From NCBI GenBank assembly GCA_964488085.1, contig CAZATK010000004.1, positions 1 through 38,350 of the forward strand: a stretch of 38,350 nucleotides of DNA, in the 5' to 3' direction. The notes beneath the pieces were generated by a model. It did not search any database, was not told the origin of the DNA, and worked only from the letters and a program-made list of their open reading frames with translations. Below are positions 1-7,161 of the stretch, one piece after another; the first letter of the stretch is position 1; every line of letters begins with the position of its first letter. A program made the translations under genes and the position numbers. The stretch is from CAZATK01 sp964488085. GTDB taxonomy: Bacteria; Patescibacteriota; Minisyncoccia; UBA6257; UBA11618.

Positions 1-252
1 GATAAGATTTGGAAATTGAATAAAGCGGAGGCCCAATATTTAAAAAATTGGATTATTGAAAAATTAAATTTATTCGGCTTGATAATAAAAAAACCCGCTA
101 TTCCAATGGAAGTAAAAAAAGTAATGAAAGAAAGAGAAAAAATGAGGAAGCAAAAAAGATTTAATGAAGCTGATTTATTAAGAGGTAGAATTAAATCCTT
201 AGGCTATAATGTTGAGGACACGCCAGCCGGTCCATTTTATAAGTCCCGTTAG
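1..252 (+). CDS. cysS: Cysteinyl-tRNA synthetase, C-terminal end (partial)
   Basis: The reading frame is open from the first base, so the gene begins outside the window; the TTG at 16 is internal. The visible part is a basic, helical C-terminal tail of about 83 residues. It carries the pattern typical of the end of CysRS: a run of charged residues, then KRFNEADLLRGRIKSLGY and EDTPAG, matching the family's usual 'F..AD.IR..L...G....DTP.G' ending. CysRS charges tRNA-Cys in the cytoplasm. The stop codon TAG (250-252) lies inside the left arm of repeat R1, so the last residues (S-R) are written by the repeat. Catalytic motifs (HIGH, KMSKS) are not in view, so the call rests on the tail alone. Confidence 0.8.
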   Translation, partial: DKIWKLNKAEAQYLKNWIIEKLNLFGLIIKKPAIPMEVKKVMKEREKMRKQKRFNEADLLRGRIKSLGYNVEDTPAGPFYKSR

Positions 253-363
253 AGACAACTTAAACAAAAAAATTCTAATAAAGATAATGATTTGCAAAAC
301 AAAGTCGATAGAAAATAAAACAGTTGTGTTACGGTCGCCCAAGGCGACCTGTCTCTAACGGGG
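245..363. repeat. R1 inverted-repeat element, copy 1
   Basis: The left arm cccgttagagaca (245-257) is perfectly complementary to tgtctctaacggg (350-362). Directly inside the right arm is a second hairpin, ggtcgcc-caa-ggcgacc (333-349). The AT-rich stretch 258-332 forms a large 5' loop. The same architecture recurs at 34529-34644 with two compensated changes in the outer stem. The element fills the whole gap between the cysS stop and the dnaB start, and ends seven bases before the dnaB ATG. Confidence 0.85.
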
Positions 364-369
364 TAAACC

Positions 370-1698
370 ATGTTAAAATTACCGCCACAAAATCTTGAAG
401 CCGAAGAATCTGTCCTCGGCGCTTTGATGATTGATAAAGACGCCGTTATTAAGGTAACGGATATTTTAACACCCGCAGATTTTTATAAACCCGCTAATGG
501 TAAAATCTTTGAGACTGTTCTTAATCTTTTTGAAAAGCATCAGCCCATAGACATTTTAAGTGTTTCCAACGAATTAACAGAGAGAAACATTTTGAAGGAT
601 ATCGGCGGTTCTGTTTATATAACAGATTTAATAGAGAAGGTGCCGACATCTTCTCATGTGGCTCACTATGCCAATATTGTTAAGGAAAAAAAGATTTTAC
701 GTGATTTGATAAATATTTCGGCAGAAATAGCTGAAAAAGCTTTTGCGCCTGGAGACGATATAGAAGTTGTTTTAGATGTTATTGAGCAAAAAATATTTTC
801 CATATCTCAACGCTCACTTCGTCAAAAATTTGTTCAATTAAAAGAGGAATTAGACGCGGCGTATGAAAGAATAGAAAGTTTGCATCGTGGTGAGGGAAGG
901 TTAAGGGGTATAAGCACGGGATTTACCGATCTGGATTCCTATTTATCAGGACTGCAAAAATCTGATTTAATTATTTTAGGAGCCAGGCCTTCTTTGGGAA
1001 AAACGGCTTTTGCTTTGGATATCGCGCGTTATGTGGCAACTAAAGAGAAAAAATCCGTCGGAATCTTTTCATTAGAAATGTCTAAGGAGCAATTAGTGGA
1101 TCGTTTTATTGCCTCTGAAGCGCAAGTGCCTTTGTGGAAATTAAGAACGGGGAGATTGACCGATGACACTGATTTTGCTCTTATTCAACACGCGCTTGAT
1201 TCATTGCATCACATCCCTCTTTTTATTGACGATACGCCGGGCATAACAGTTTTGCAGATGAAGTCCATGGCAAGAAGGTTGCAAATTGAGCACGGACTAG
1301 ATCTTGTTATCGTTGATTATTTACAATTAATTCATCCTAGAACTTCTTCTGATAATGTTGTTCAACAAGTTACCGAAATATCGCGTTCCTTAAAAGGACT
1401 TGCTCGAGAATTGGGGGTTCCTGTTTTAGCTCTGTCTCAATTATCTAGATCGGTTGATCAGAGAGAGGTTAAAATTCCACGGCTTTCTGATTTAAGAGAA
1501 TCTGGTTCTATTGAACAAGATGCGGATGTGGTTTTGTTTATTTATCGTAAAGATCGAGACAAGCTTAATGCTGATGCAGAAGAGCAAAATTCCGCTGAAA
1601 TAATTATTGCCAAACACAGAAATGGTCCTTTAGGCGCTGTGAGGTTAAAATTTGATCAAGAAAAAGTCAGTTTTCGAAATATTGATAAGTTGCGCTAA
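370..1698 (+). CDS. dnaB: Replicative DNA helicase DnaB
   Basis: The product is a hexameric 5'-3' helicase that unwinds DNA at the fork. The 442 residues match the usual DnaB length. The N-terminal domain (about 1-100) has the family opening PPQNLEAEESVLGALM. The RecA-like domain has Walker A GARPSLGKT (about 204-212), GIFSLEMS after it, the Walker B segment VIVDYLQL (about 313-320), the glutamine/arginine-rich LSQLSRSVDQR, and LRESGSIEQDADVV. The ATG at 370 is chosen because the conserved N-terminus starts right there. No clear Shine-Dalgarno sequence is visible; the R1 hairpin ends just upstream. recR follows after 8 bases and is probably co-transcribed. No intein or insertion is seen. Confidence 0.97.
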   Translation: MLKLPPQNLEAEESVLGALMIDKDAVIKVTDILTPADFYKPANGKIFETVLNLFEKHQPIDILSVSNELTERNILKDIGGSVYITDLIEKVPTSSHVAHYANIVKEKKILRDLINISAEIAEKAFAPGDDIEVVLDVIEQKIFSISQRSLRQKFVQLKEELDAAYERIESLHRGEGRLRGISTGFTDLDSYLSGLQKSDLIILGARPSLGKTAFALDIARYVATKEKKSVGIFSLEMSKEQLVDRFIASEAQVPLWKLRTGRLTDDTDFALIQHALDSLHHIPLFIDDTPGITVLQMKSMARRLQIEHGLDLVIVDYLQLIHPRTSSDNVVQQVTEISRSLKGLARELGVPVLALSQLSRSVDQREVKIPRLSDLRESGSIEQDADVVLFIYRKDRDKLNADAEEQNSAEIIIAKHRNGPLGAVRLKFDQEKVSFRNIDKLR

Positions 1699-1706
1699 AA
1701 TTTATC

Positions 1707-2279
1707 ATGACTCCAGAATCGGTTAAACAGTTTATTAAAATATTTTCTACGCTTCCTTCCATAGGGCCTCGGCAGGCGACAAGATTGGCTTTTTATTTAG
1801 TGAATTTAGGCAAGGATTCTTTGGCGGAGATATCCAATGCCGTAGATGGTTTGCGAGAATTACGACGTTGCCCAAATTGTTTTTTCATTTGTAATGCACA
1901 ATGTCCTATTTGTTCGGATAAAAATCGCCGTCAAGATGTTGTAGCTGTTATTGAGAAAGAAACAGATTTAATTTCTTTGGAAAAAACAAAAAAATACAAC
2001 GGCGTTTATTTGGTTTTGGGCGAACTGGATAAGTCCGGCATTTTTAATCCGGAGCAAAAAATGAAATTAAATCATTTAAAATCCAAGGGACCTTTTGCGG
2101 AAATTATATTGGCAATTAATCCCACAACTTATGGCGATTTAAATGCCTCTCTTATAACTCAAGAACTGCGTTCTTGTGCAAAAAAAATTACTCGCCTTGG
2201 GAGGGGCATTCCTACTGGTGGCGAGATTGAGTTTGCCGATGAAGATACTTTGGGAGGGGCTTTGGATAATAGAAATTAA
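1707..2279 (+). CDS. recR: Recombination protein RecR
   Basis: RecR forms a ring-shaped clamp that works with RecO (and RecF where present) to load RecA at gaps. The 190 residues are close to the family norm of about 200. Visible are the helix-hairpin-helix segment PSIGPRQATRLAFYL (about 16-30), a four-cysteine zinc site (CPNC..C...CPIC, about 55-69), a Toprim domain opening VIEKETDLISLE, and the C-terminal RGIPTGGEIEFADEDTL with the GG-E pattern of the family. It starts 8 bases after dnaB. The transcript runs into a palindromic region (2280-2399) that separates it from convergent rplU. Confidence 0.95.
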   Translation: MTPESVKQFIKIFSTLPSIGPRQATRLAFYLVNLGKDSLAEISNAVDGLRELRRCPNCFFICNAQCPICSDKNRRQDVVAVIEKETDLISLEKTKKYNGVYLVLGELDKSGIFNPEQKMKLNHLKSKGPFAEIILAINPTTYGDLNASLITQELRSCAKKITRLGRGIPTGGEIEFADEDTLGGALDNRN

Positions 2280-2399
2280 ATCCCAAATCTCAATGACCAA
2301 TGACCAATAAAATCCCAATAGCTAAAATCCCAAATAGTTGGGATTTGTGATTTGGTCATTTGTTGGGATTTGGACATTGGTACTTGGGATTTAATTAAG
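2280..2399. repeat. AT-rich palindromic spacer between convergent recR and rplU
   Basis: This stretch is built from repeated modules aatcccaa and caatgacc with their complements ttgggatt and ggtcatt. The centre is a perfect hairpin, aaatcccaa-atag-ttgggattt (2325-2346). The outer modules pair across it. Its place between two converging genes suits a two-way transcription barrier, but no U-tract typical of an intrinsic terminator follows. No gene is seen here. Confidence 0.7.
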
Positions 2400-2705
2400 T
2401 TATTTTATCGACACTATCTCCACTTCCGTAAAATGTTGTCTATGGCCTTTCTTTTTACGATAGCGAGTTTTTGAGTGATATTTAAAAACAATAATCTTTT
2501 TGTTTCTTCCTTGTTTGATAACTTTTGCTTCCACTTGAGCGCCTGTTATATGCGGAGTGCCAACGGTAATATTTTCTCCATCACTTTTTAATAAAACTTT
2601 ATCAAAAACCAAACTATCATTTTCGGTAGCTATCTTCTCTATTTTTATTTTTTTTCCCGGCTCAACTGTATATTGTTTTCCACCGGTCTCAATAACTGCA
2701 AACAT
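2400..2705 (-). CDS. rplU: 50S ribosomal protein L21
   Basis: This is a 23S rRNA-binding protein of the large subunit. The 101 residues are the normal length. The N-terminus MFAVIETGGKQYTVEPG is diagnostic, and the C-terminal basic block YRKKKGHRQHFTEV is the L21 signature region. It lies 6 bases after a small membrane-protein gene on the same strand, so the two probably share a transcript. The usual partner rpmA (L27) does not follow; the next gene downstream is convergent recR. Confidence 0.97.
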   Translation of the reverse strand: MFAVIETGGKQYTVEPGKKIKIEKIATENDSLVFDKVLLKSDGENITVGTPHITGAQVEAKVIKQGRNKKIIVFKYHSKTRYRKKKGHRQHFTEVEIVSIK

Positions 2706-2711
2706 ATTGTT

Positions 2712-3041
2712 TTAATTAATAGATATAATAACAATAATTGTCAATAAAATCAATAGAGAAAATAGAACATTCATGACGGCTACTAAATAGCTAAATAATT
2801 TTCTGCGATTGTATAAAGTGACAGATACGAGAAAATTAATGATATTGACGATTAATCCAGAAACTAATATTCCTAGAACATGCATTTTTGTACCTAAAAA
2901 ATCCGCCCCCTTTAAACTTTCAAAATGTATAATAAGAAGATTGTTGGTATCCCACAAATGCACATAAAATAATGAAAATCCGATTATTATGATAATAATT
3001 GAGAATCCGAATAGTATTGTTAGGCAGTGATTTTTGACCAT
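2712..3041 (-). CDS. Small three-helix membrane protein, unknown function
   Basis: The product is 109 residues with three hydrophobic segments: about 8-28 (ILFGFSIIIIIIGFSLFYV), 53-74 and 84-108. The loops are short and there are no recognisable motifs. It is probably an inner-membrane protein. It sits 6 bases upstream of rplU on the same strand, so it is likely the first gene of that operon. Repeat R2 copy 1 begins 5 bases upstream of its start. I do not recognise a family; only membrane location is supported. Confidence 0.7.
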   Translation of the reverse strand: MVKNHCLTILFGFSIIIIIIGFSLFYVHLWDTNNLLIIHFESLKGADFLGTKMHVLGILVSGLIVNIINFLVSVTLYNRRKLFSYLVAVMNVLFSLLILLTIIVIISIN

Positions 3042-3045
3042 GATT

Positions 3046-3195
3046 TATGACTTCAAAACTTAATACCATGGGCGTAAGCCCCATGGATGAAGTTTTTCTG
3101 GCGAAGCCAGACTAATCCGCTATCCGCCAACTGGCGGAGGCGGATTAGAAGAAGGCAGAAGATACCACGGGTTTACGCCCGCGGTATCTTCATTT
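3046..3195. repeat. R2 multi-hairpin element, copy 1
   Basis: There are four consecutive hairpins. H1 is 3066-3086 (ccatggg / cccatgg, gtaa in the loop). H2 is 3099-3111 (ctggc-gaa-gccag). H3 is 3112-3148 (ctaatccgc / gcggattag, enclosing tccgcc-aact-ggcgga at 3123-3138). H4 is about 3161-3188 (gataccacggg / cccgcggtatc, one mismatch). The linkers tatgacttcaaaactta, gatgaagttttt and gaaggcagaa are shared with copy 2 at 12934-13088, while the stems differ but remain paired. Confidence 0.85.
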
Positions 3196-3222
3196 TAGCA
3201 ATAAATAAAGCATTTTTACTAG

Positions 3223-3251
3223 TTGACATAATAACTAAAATATGTTATAAT
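3223..3251 (+). promoter_or_regulatory. Perfect-consensus promoter of the papain-like gene
   Basis: TTGACA (3223-3228), a 17-base spacer and TATAAT (3246-3251), with a TG one base before the -10 hexamer (extended -10). A strong Shine-Dalgarno sequence, aaggag (3284-3289), lies 6 bases before the ATG at 3296. This is the best promoter and ribosome-binding-site pair in the window. Confidence 0.85.
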
Positions 3252-3295
3252 TGGGTAGTTTCCGAACTTCGAAAATTTGAAATAAGGAGCAAAAG

Positions 3296-4021
3296 ATGAA
3301 GACATTGTTTTGTTTGATTGGCGTTTTGTTTGTTTCGACAAGCGTGGCTTTTGGACAAGAAGTCAAAACCGAAGTTGTTGAGGGGTCGTTCTTGATTGAA
3401 CGACACCCAAACGCTTCGCGTTCCGCGAGGCTTCGTAGTTGGAAGGACTACGCTCCCCAACCCGGCGATATGTGGATTTGTTCTTCTAAAAATAAATCCA
3501 CACGATGCCTCTTCAAGCTGATGACCGGTGAGTATTGCACTCACGCCGTTATTGTCGTTAAAAACAGCAACGGCGAGTTGAGGGTGCTAAGCGCCGAGAA
3601 GGGCGATCTCGTTCGGTTGTTCGCGTTGGAAGAGTACTTCGCTTTTGGAACAGAAAGGATTTATGTTCGGCAAGTTTCTGAACCTCTTTCTCCCGAAGCA
3701 TCAGAACGCCTTACGCGTTTTGCCGAAGCGCAGGCGGGCAAGCCCTACGCCCAGTTTCGGTATCTCATCAAAGTTCCTTTCGTAACTCCGATCATCTCGG
3801 ATGTTTCAAAAGGGTTACGGCTTGATGAACTGTACGCAGGAGAGGAGTGGTTCTGCTCCGAGTTGGTTGTCGCAGCAGGTCAAGTCGCCGGATTATTGAA
3901 TGGGCACATTCGTCCCCTATCAACTGATCCGGGTGATTTGTTCCATTTAAAAGGTCGGTCTTGGAAAAGACCCCTTGAATGGAGTAAGACAATAATCCTT
4001 GTGACCGAGGCCCCTCATTGA
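3296..4021 (+). CDS. Secreted permuted papain-like (YiiX/NlpC-P60-type) protein
   Basis: 241 residues. Residues 1-20 form a signal peptide ending near AFG-Q with no lipobox cysteine, so the protein is probably exported. The pattern PQPGDMW (about 55-60), then a histidine in CTHAVIVV (His83), then a cysteine in WFCSELVV (Cys187) is the histidine-first, cysteine-second order of the permuted papain fold (YiiX/YebB-like, NlpC/P60 superfamily). Members are thought to hydrolyse amides or lipid-linked bonds; the substrate here is unknown. The gene stands alone on the plus strand with its own consensus promoter, strong ribosome-binding site and terminator. Its base use is visibly more GC-rich than neighbouring genes, with many gcg, ccg and cgg codons, suggesting recent transfer. 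It is flanked by an R2 repeat and tRNA fragments. Confidence 0.75.
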   Translation: MKTLFCLIGVLFVSTSVAFGQEVKTEVVEGSFLIERHPNASRSARLRSWKDYAPQPGDMWICSSKNKSTRCLFKLMTGEYCTHAVIVVKNSNGELRVLSAEKGDLVRLFALEEYFAFGTERIYVRQVSEPLSPEASERLTRFAEAQAGKPYAQFRYLIKVPFVTPIISDVSKGLRLDELYAGEEWFCSELVVAAGQVAGLLNGHIRPLSTDPGDLFHLKGRSWKRPLEWSKTIILVTEAPH

Positions 4022-4033
4022 GGGGCCTCTTTT
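4007..4033 (+). terminator. Intrinsic terminator of the papain-like gene
   Basis: Stem gaggcccct (4007-4015) / aggggcctc (4021-4029), loop cattg, followed by tttt. The stop codon TGA lies in the loop and the first base of the right arm. Confidence 0.85.
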
Positions 4034-4229
4034 GTGCTCCCAACGGGAATATGAACAGCTTGGAAACCCTCGGTTTTCCAACGGTCGTCCGCCAGTTGGC
4101 GGACGACCTGCCTTCCTACACGGGCCTTCGCCTCGCCGAAGTGGCTTCGGCCACGCAGGCGGGAAACTCCCGTTTCCCGACCCCTTCCCGTTCAAATCCC
4201 GGTCGCACAAAATAAGAGTTCTTATTTTG
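4030..4229. repeat. tRNA 3'-end fragments and GC-rich hairpins next to tRNA-Glu
   Basis: Bases 4030-4048 repeat exactly the 19 bases at 4225-4243, which are the 3' flank, discriminator and acceptor/T-arm part of tRNA-Glu; similarity fades beyond that. Bases 4190-4216 are an inverted imperfect copy of the same 3' end (gttcaaatcccg, then gcacaaaataag), facing the real tRNA head-to-head. Between them are a perfect 11-bp hairpin, ggtcgtccgcc-agtt-ggcggacgacc (4083-4108), and gccgaag-tgg-cttcggc near 4137. There is no complete second tRNA: the inverted fragment has no pairing T-stem or acceptor partner. Confidence 0.7.
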
Positions 4230-4304
4230 TGCTCCCAACGGGATTTGAACCCATGTTTTCGCCTTGAGAAGGCGACGTCCTAGACCGGACTAGACGATAG
4301 GAGC
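4230..4304 (-). tRNA. tRNA-Glu (CTC anticodon)
   Basis: A 75-nt cloverleaf on the minus strand. The acceptor GCTCCTA pairs with TGGGAGC, with discriminator A. The D-arm region CGTCTAGTCCGG is typical of tRNA-Glu. The anticodon loop TTCTCAA, closed by TCGCC/GGCGA, reads CTC at 34-36. The T-loop is TTCAAAT. CCA is not encoded. The first 15 bases overlap the end of murF, whose stop codon TAG lies in the tRNA D-arm. Confidence 0.93.
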
Positions 4305-5540
4305 GACTCTGTGTCTTATTTCTTCCACTATTTTATCCAATCGCATTGAGTTCGATCCTTTTACTAGAACCAAATCCCCTTTTTGAATAATATTTTGCGT
4401 TTCTATTTTAGCTTGCTCTGCATTATCAAAACTAAAAACCTTGCTTTTGTCAAATCCATTTAAAATAGCTCCGTCAGCTATTAGTTTGGCTCTGGGGCCA
4501 ATAGTTATTAATATGTCAAAAACTTTTCTTGCCAAATACCCAACCTCTTCATGGGCTTCCATAGAGTAAGGCCCCAACTCCAACATATCTCCAAGCACTC
4601 CTATTTTACGCTTAGATTTTAAATTTTTTACGGTATCTATTGCGGCGCGCATGGAAAGCGGTGACGCATTGTAACTATCGTCTAAAATAAAAGACCCTTT
4701 AATGCCCGCTAAAAGTTTTAATCTTCTTTTCGGAGCTTGATAATATTGCATTTCTTCGGTAATTCTTGTTAATTGCAAACCAAAAGACACTCCAACACAT
4801 GTGGCGGCGGCAATGGCATAGGCCTGAGCCTTACCGAAGACTCCGTCTAATTTTATGTGAGCAAAATTTCCGGCGTATTCTAATTTAAAAGTAATGCCTA
4901 CCGGTCTATTAAAGCCATTTGGCAGTTCTTCGCTTTGATTTTCTAAATCACTAATGCGCACATCCGCTCCTTCTCCAAAGCCAAAAGTTATAACGCGCGC
5001 TCGAGTTTTTTCTTTCATTTCCATAACAATTTCGTCATCAAAATTTAAAACCCCAAGTCCTATAGGAAGTAAGGCTTCAATAATTTTACTTTTTTCTTCT
5101 GCCACTGCTTCTGGGTTAGGATAAAATTCAACATGAACCGGTATTTCACCCATCGCAGTAACTATGCTAATTTGCGGTTTGGCTATTTCTAGCAAATATC
5201 TTATATCCCCCGGCTTATCAGCGGCATATTCTAAAATTAAAATTTCTGGATATTGTTGCGAAAAAATTAAATTAAAAATTGATTTTAAAATTACTTTAGG
5301 CCAAAAAAATATCCCTTTAATTTCTGTCCATGAGCCAAGAATGGTTAACGGCACTCCCAATTCATTATTAAAATTTCCACTAGCTGACCTAACCCTCCTC
5401 ACATTTCTTAAAAGAGTATAAACTGCTTCTTTAGTAGAAGTTTTACCAACATTGCCGGTAATAATAATTACTCCCGGTTGGTATTTTCTTATGGTAAATA
5501 TTGCTAATTTTTTTAAAACTTTTTTAAGAGTGGAGATCAT
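4290..5540 (-). CDS. murF: MurF-like Mur ligase lacking the N-terminal domain
   Basis: MurF joins D-Ala-D-Ala to UDP-MurNAc-tripeptide in peptidoglycan synthesis. The ATP-binding loop TGNVGKTS (28-35), the NFNNELGVPLTIL segment typical of MurF, and ILDDSYNASPLSMRAAID in the central domain are clear; a C-terminal Mur ligase domain follows (GVLGDMLELG). In classical MurF about 80-100 residues (the UDP-binding domain) come before the P-loop. Here the P-loop is at residue 28, so that domain is missing although the total (416 aa) is near normal. The start overlaps the end of ftsI by 17 bases. The 3' end overlaps tRNA-Glu by 15 bases on the same strand. It is the last gene of the dcw-type cluster here. 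Confidence 0.88.
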   Translation of the reverse strand: MISTLKKVLKKLAIFTIRKYQPGVIIITGNVGKTSTKEAVYTLLRNVRRVRSASGNFNNELGVPLTILGSWTEIKGIFFWPKVILKSIFNLIFSQQYPEILILEYAADKPGDIRYLLEIAKPQISIVTAMGEIPVHVEFYPNPEAVAEEKSKIIEALLPIGLGVLNFDDEIVMEMKEKTRARVITFGFGEGADVRISDLENQSEELPNGFNRPVGITFKLEYAGNFAHIKLDGVFGKAQAYAIAAATCVGVSFGLQLTRITEEMQYYQAPKRRLKLLAGIKGSFILDDSYNASPLSMRAAIDTVKNLKSKRKIGVLGDMLELGPYSMEAHEEVGYLARKVFDILITIGPRAKLIADGAILNGFDKSKVFSFDNAEQAKIETQNIIQKGDLVLVKGSNSMRLDKIVEEIRHRVAPIV

Positions 5541-7161
5541 CTGGAGGTATATTGTAATAGTTTAATATAAACTTTGCTAATTCGCGAAATGCAGGCACAA
5601 CGGTTGTACCTGCTAATGGCGCTCCAATTGGCTTGTCTAATTTTATTAAGAGAATAAATTTTGGATTAAAGGCTGGGGCAAAACCGATATAACTATTAAT
5701 AACATCTGCTGTGTATCCACCGTGTTTAAAATCGGGAACTTGAGCTGTGCCTGTTTTACCGGCAACATTATATTCCGGTATTTGGGCTACTTTCGCTTTA
5801 TTAACCGCTGATACCATCATTTTTATCATTTCTTTGGTTGCATCTGAAGATATAACTTGTCTGATTTCTTGGGGTTGTTGATTATCGGTTATATATGGTC
5901 TCATCAATTTTCCTCCATTAGCTATGGTTGACACTGCGGTGATTAATTGCATTGGCGTTACCGATATGCCCTGACCAAAAGACGCGGTTGCAAAATCAAT
6001 ATTGGCGTTTTTAGTTTTGATATTTTTTATATTACCGCTAATTTCTCCCGGGAGTTCAATTTGAGTTGAGTCGTTAAAACCAAATTTATCAAGATAATTA
6101 TAAAAGGCCTTATGTCCTATTTGGCTTTCAACAAAAGCGCTGCCGGTATTGATAGATTGCTCTATAACTTCACTCATATTTATTTGACCATGAGCTTTTA
6201 AATCCCAATTTTTAACTTTCTTTCCATCTGAAAAACTTATTGATCCGGAGTCATAGTATGTGGTGTTTGGAGTTATTTTTTTACTATCTAATCCCGCAGA
6301 CATAGTTATTACTTTAAATACAGACCCGGGTTCATAAACAGATTGGACTGCCGGATTTATAAAAGTCGCAATATCGTATTTTGAGTAATTATTCAGATCA
6401 AAGGTCGGATAATTGGCCAGACCAATAATTTTTCCTGTTTGGGGTTCTTGTACTATTATAGTGCCGCTAACAGCGCCGTGTTTTTCTATTAATTCTTTTA
6501 GCTTGCTTTCAATTTCTGTTTGAATATTACGATCTATTGTTAATACAATATCACTGCCCCTAACGGGCTTTGTTGTTTTTCCGTTTTCGATTCTGCCTGG
6601 TTTACCGCCCAATAAGTCATTAAATCTTTTTTCTATTCCATATTGTCCGCTAGCCAAATTACTTTGATCATTATAGCCGAGAAAACCTAGCACTTGAGAT
6701 GCAAGTTCGCCAAAAGGATAGTAACGCCATTCTTGGTCGTCAATATAAATTCCTTTTATTGGGGATTCGTTAATTTTAGATATTTGTTCTAAATCGGCTT
6801 TTCTTAATAACGGTTCATATAAATTATTTTGAGTTATTTTATTTCTTAATTCTTCTTGGTCAATGCCCAAAATTGGACCTAAATTTTCTATTGTTTTATC
6901 AATATCCTCAATTTCTTTGGGAACTGCAAAAATAGTTTGGTGAGATTTATTAATTACCGCAGGGATACGATTATTATTTTTATCAGAAAAATAAATAAGA
7001 CCTCGATGGGGTTCTAGGAATCCAGAAAGACGGTATTGTAATTGTGCTTTTTCGGAATAATACTGTCCGTTCTGAATCTGTAAATTATAAATATTTAAAA
7101 TTAAAAAGAAATAAGCGCCTAAAACACTAGTTATTAATATTGTAAAATGAAACCGATTCAT
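5524..7161 (-). CDS. ftsI: Penicillin-binding protein, FtsI/PBP2-type transpeptidase
   Basis: This is a septal peptidoglycan transpeptidase. Residues 8-27 form an N-terminal membrane anchor. The PBP dimerisation domain follows (PHRGLIY near 51; FGELASQVLGFLG near 150). The transpeptidase motifs are SVFK (Ser280, Lys283), SIN (336-338) and KTGT (469-472). At 545 residues it is the usual class B PBP length, with no PASTA domains. The position between ftsL-like and murF genes makes FtsI more likely than MrdA. The start ATG at 7161 overlaps the upstream gene by 35 bases, a sign of translational coupling. Confidence 0.93.
   Translation of the reverse strand: MNRFHFTILITSVLGAYFFLILNIYNLQIQNGQYYSEKAQLQYRLSGFLEPHRGLIYFSDKNNNRIPAVINKSHQTIFAVPKEIEDIDKTIENLGPILGIDQEELRNKITQNNLYEPLLRKADLEQISKINESPIKGIYIDDQEWRYYPFGELASQVLGFLGYNDQSNLASGQYGIEKRFNDLLGGKPGRIENGKTTKPVRGSDIVLTIDRNIQTEIESKLKELIEKHGAVSGTIIVQEPQTGKIIGLANYPTFDLNNYSKYDIATFINPAVQSVYEPGSVFKVITMSAGLDSKKITPNTTYYDSGSISFSDGKKVKNWDLKAHGQINMSEVIEQSINTGSAFVESQIGHKAFYNYLDKFGFNDSTQIELPGEISGNIKNIKTKNANIDFATASFGQGISVTPMQLITAVSTIANGGKLMRPYITDNQQPQEIRQVISSDATKEMIKMMVSAVNKAKVAQIPEYNVAGKTGTAQVPDFKHGGYTADVINSYIGFAPAFNPKFILLIKLDKPIGAPLAGTTVVPAFRELAKFILNYYNIPPDDLHS

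Noticed and set aside
4160..4215. A possible second, plus-strand tRNA
   Set aside because: Only the T-loop and 3' end match; the T-stem does not pair and no 5' acceptor half exists.
4018..4283. Short open frames in the tRNA-fragment region
   Set aside because: They are translations of palindromes and of the tRNA-Glu antisense strand.
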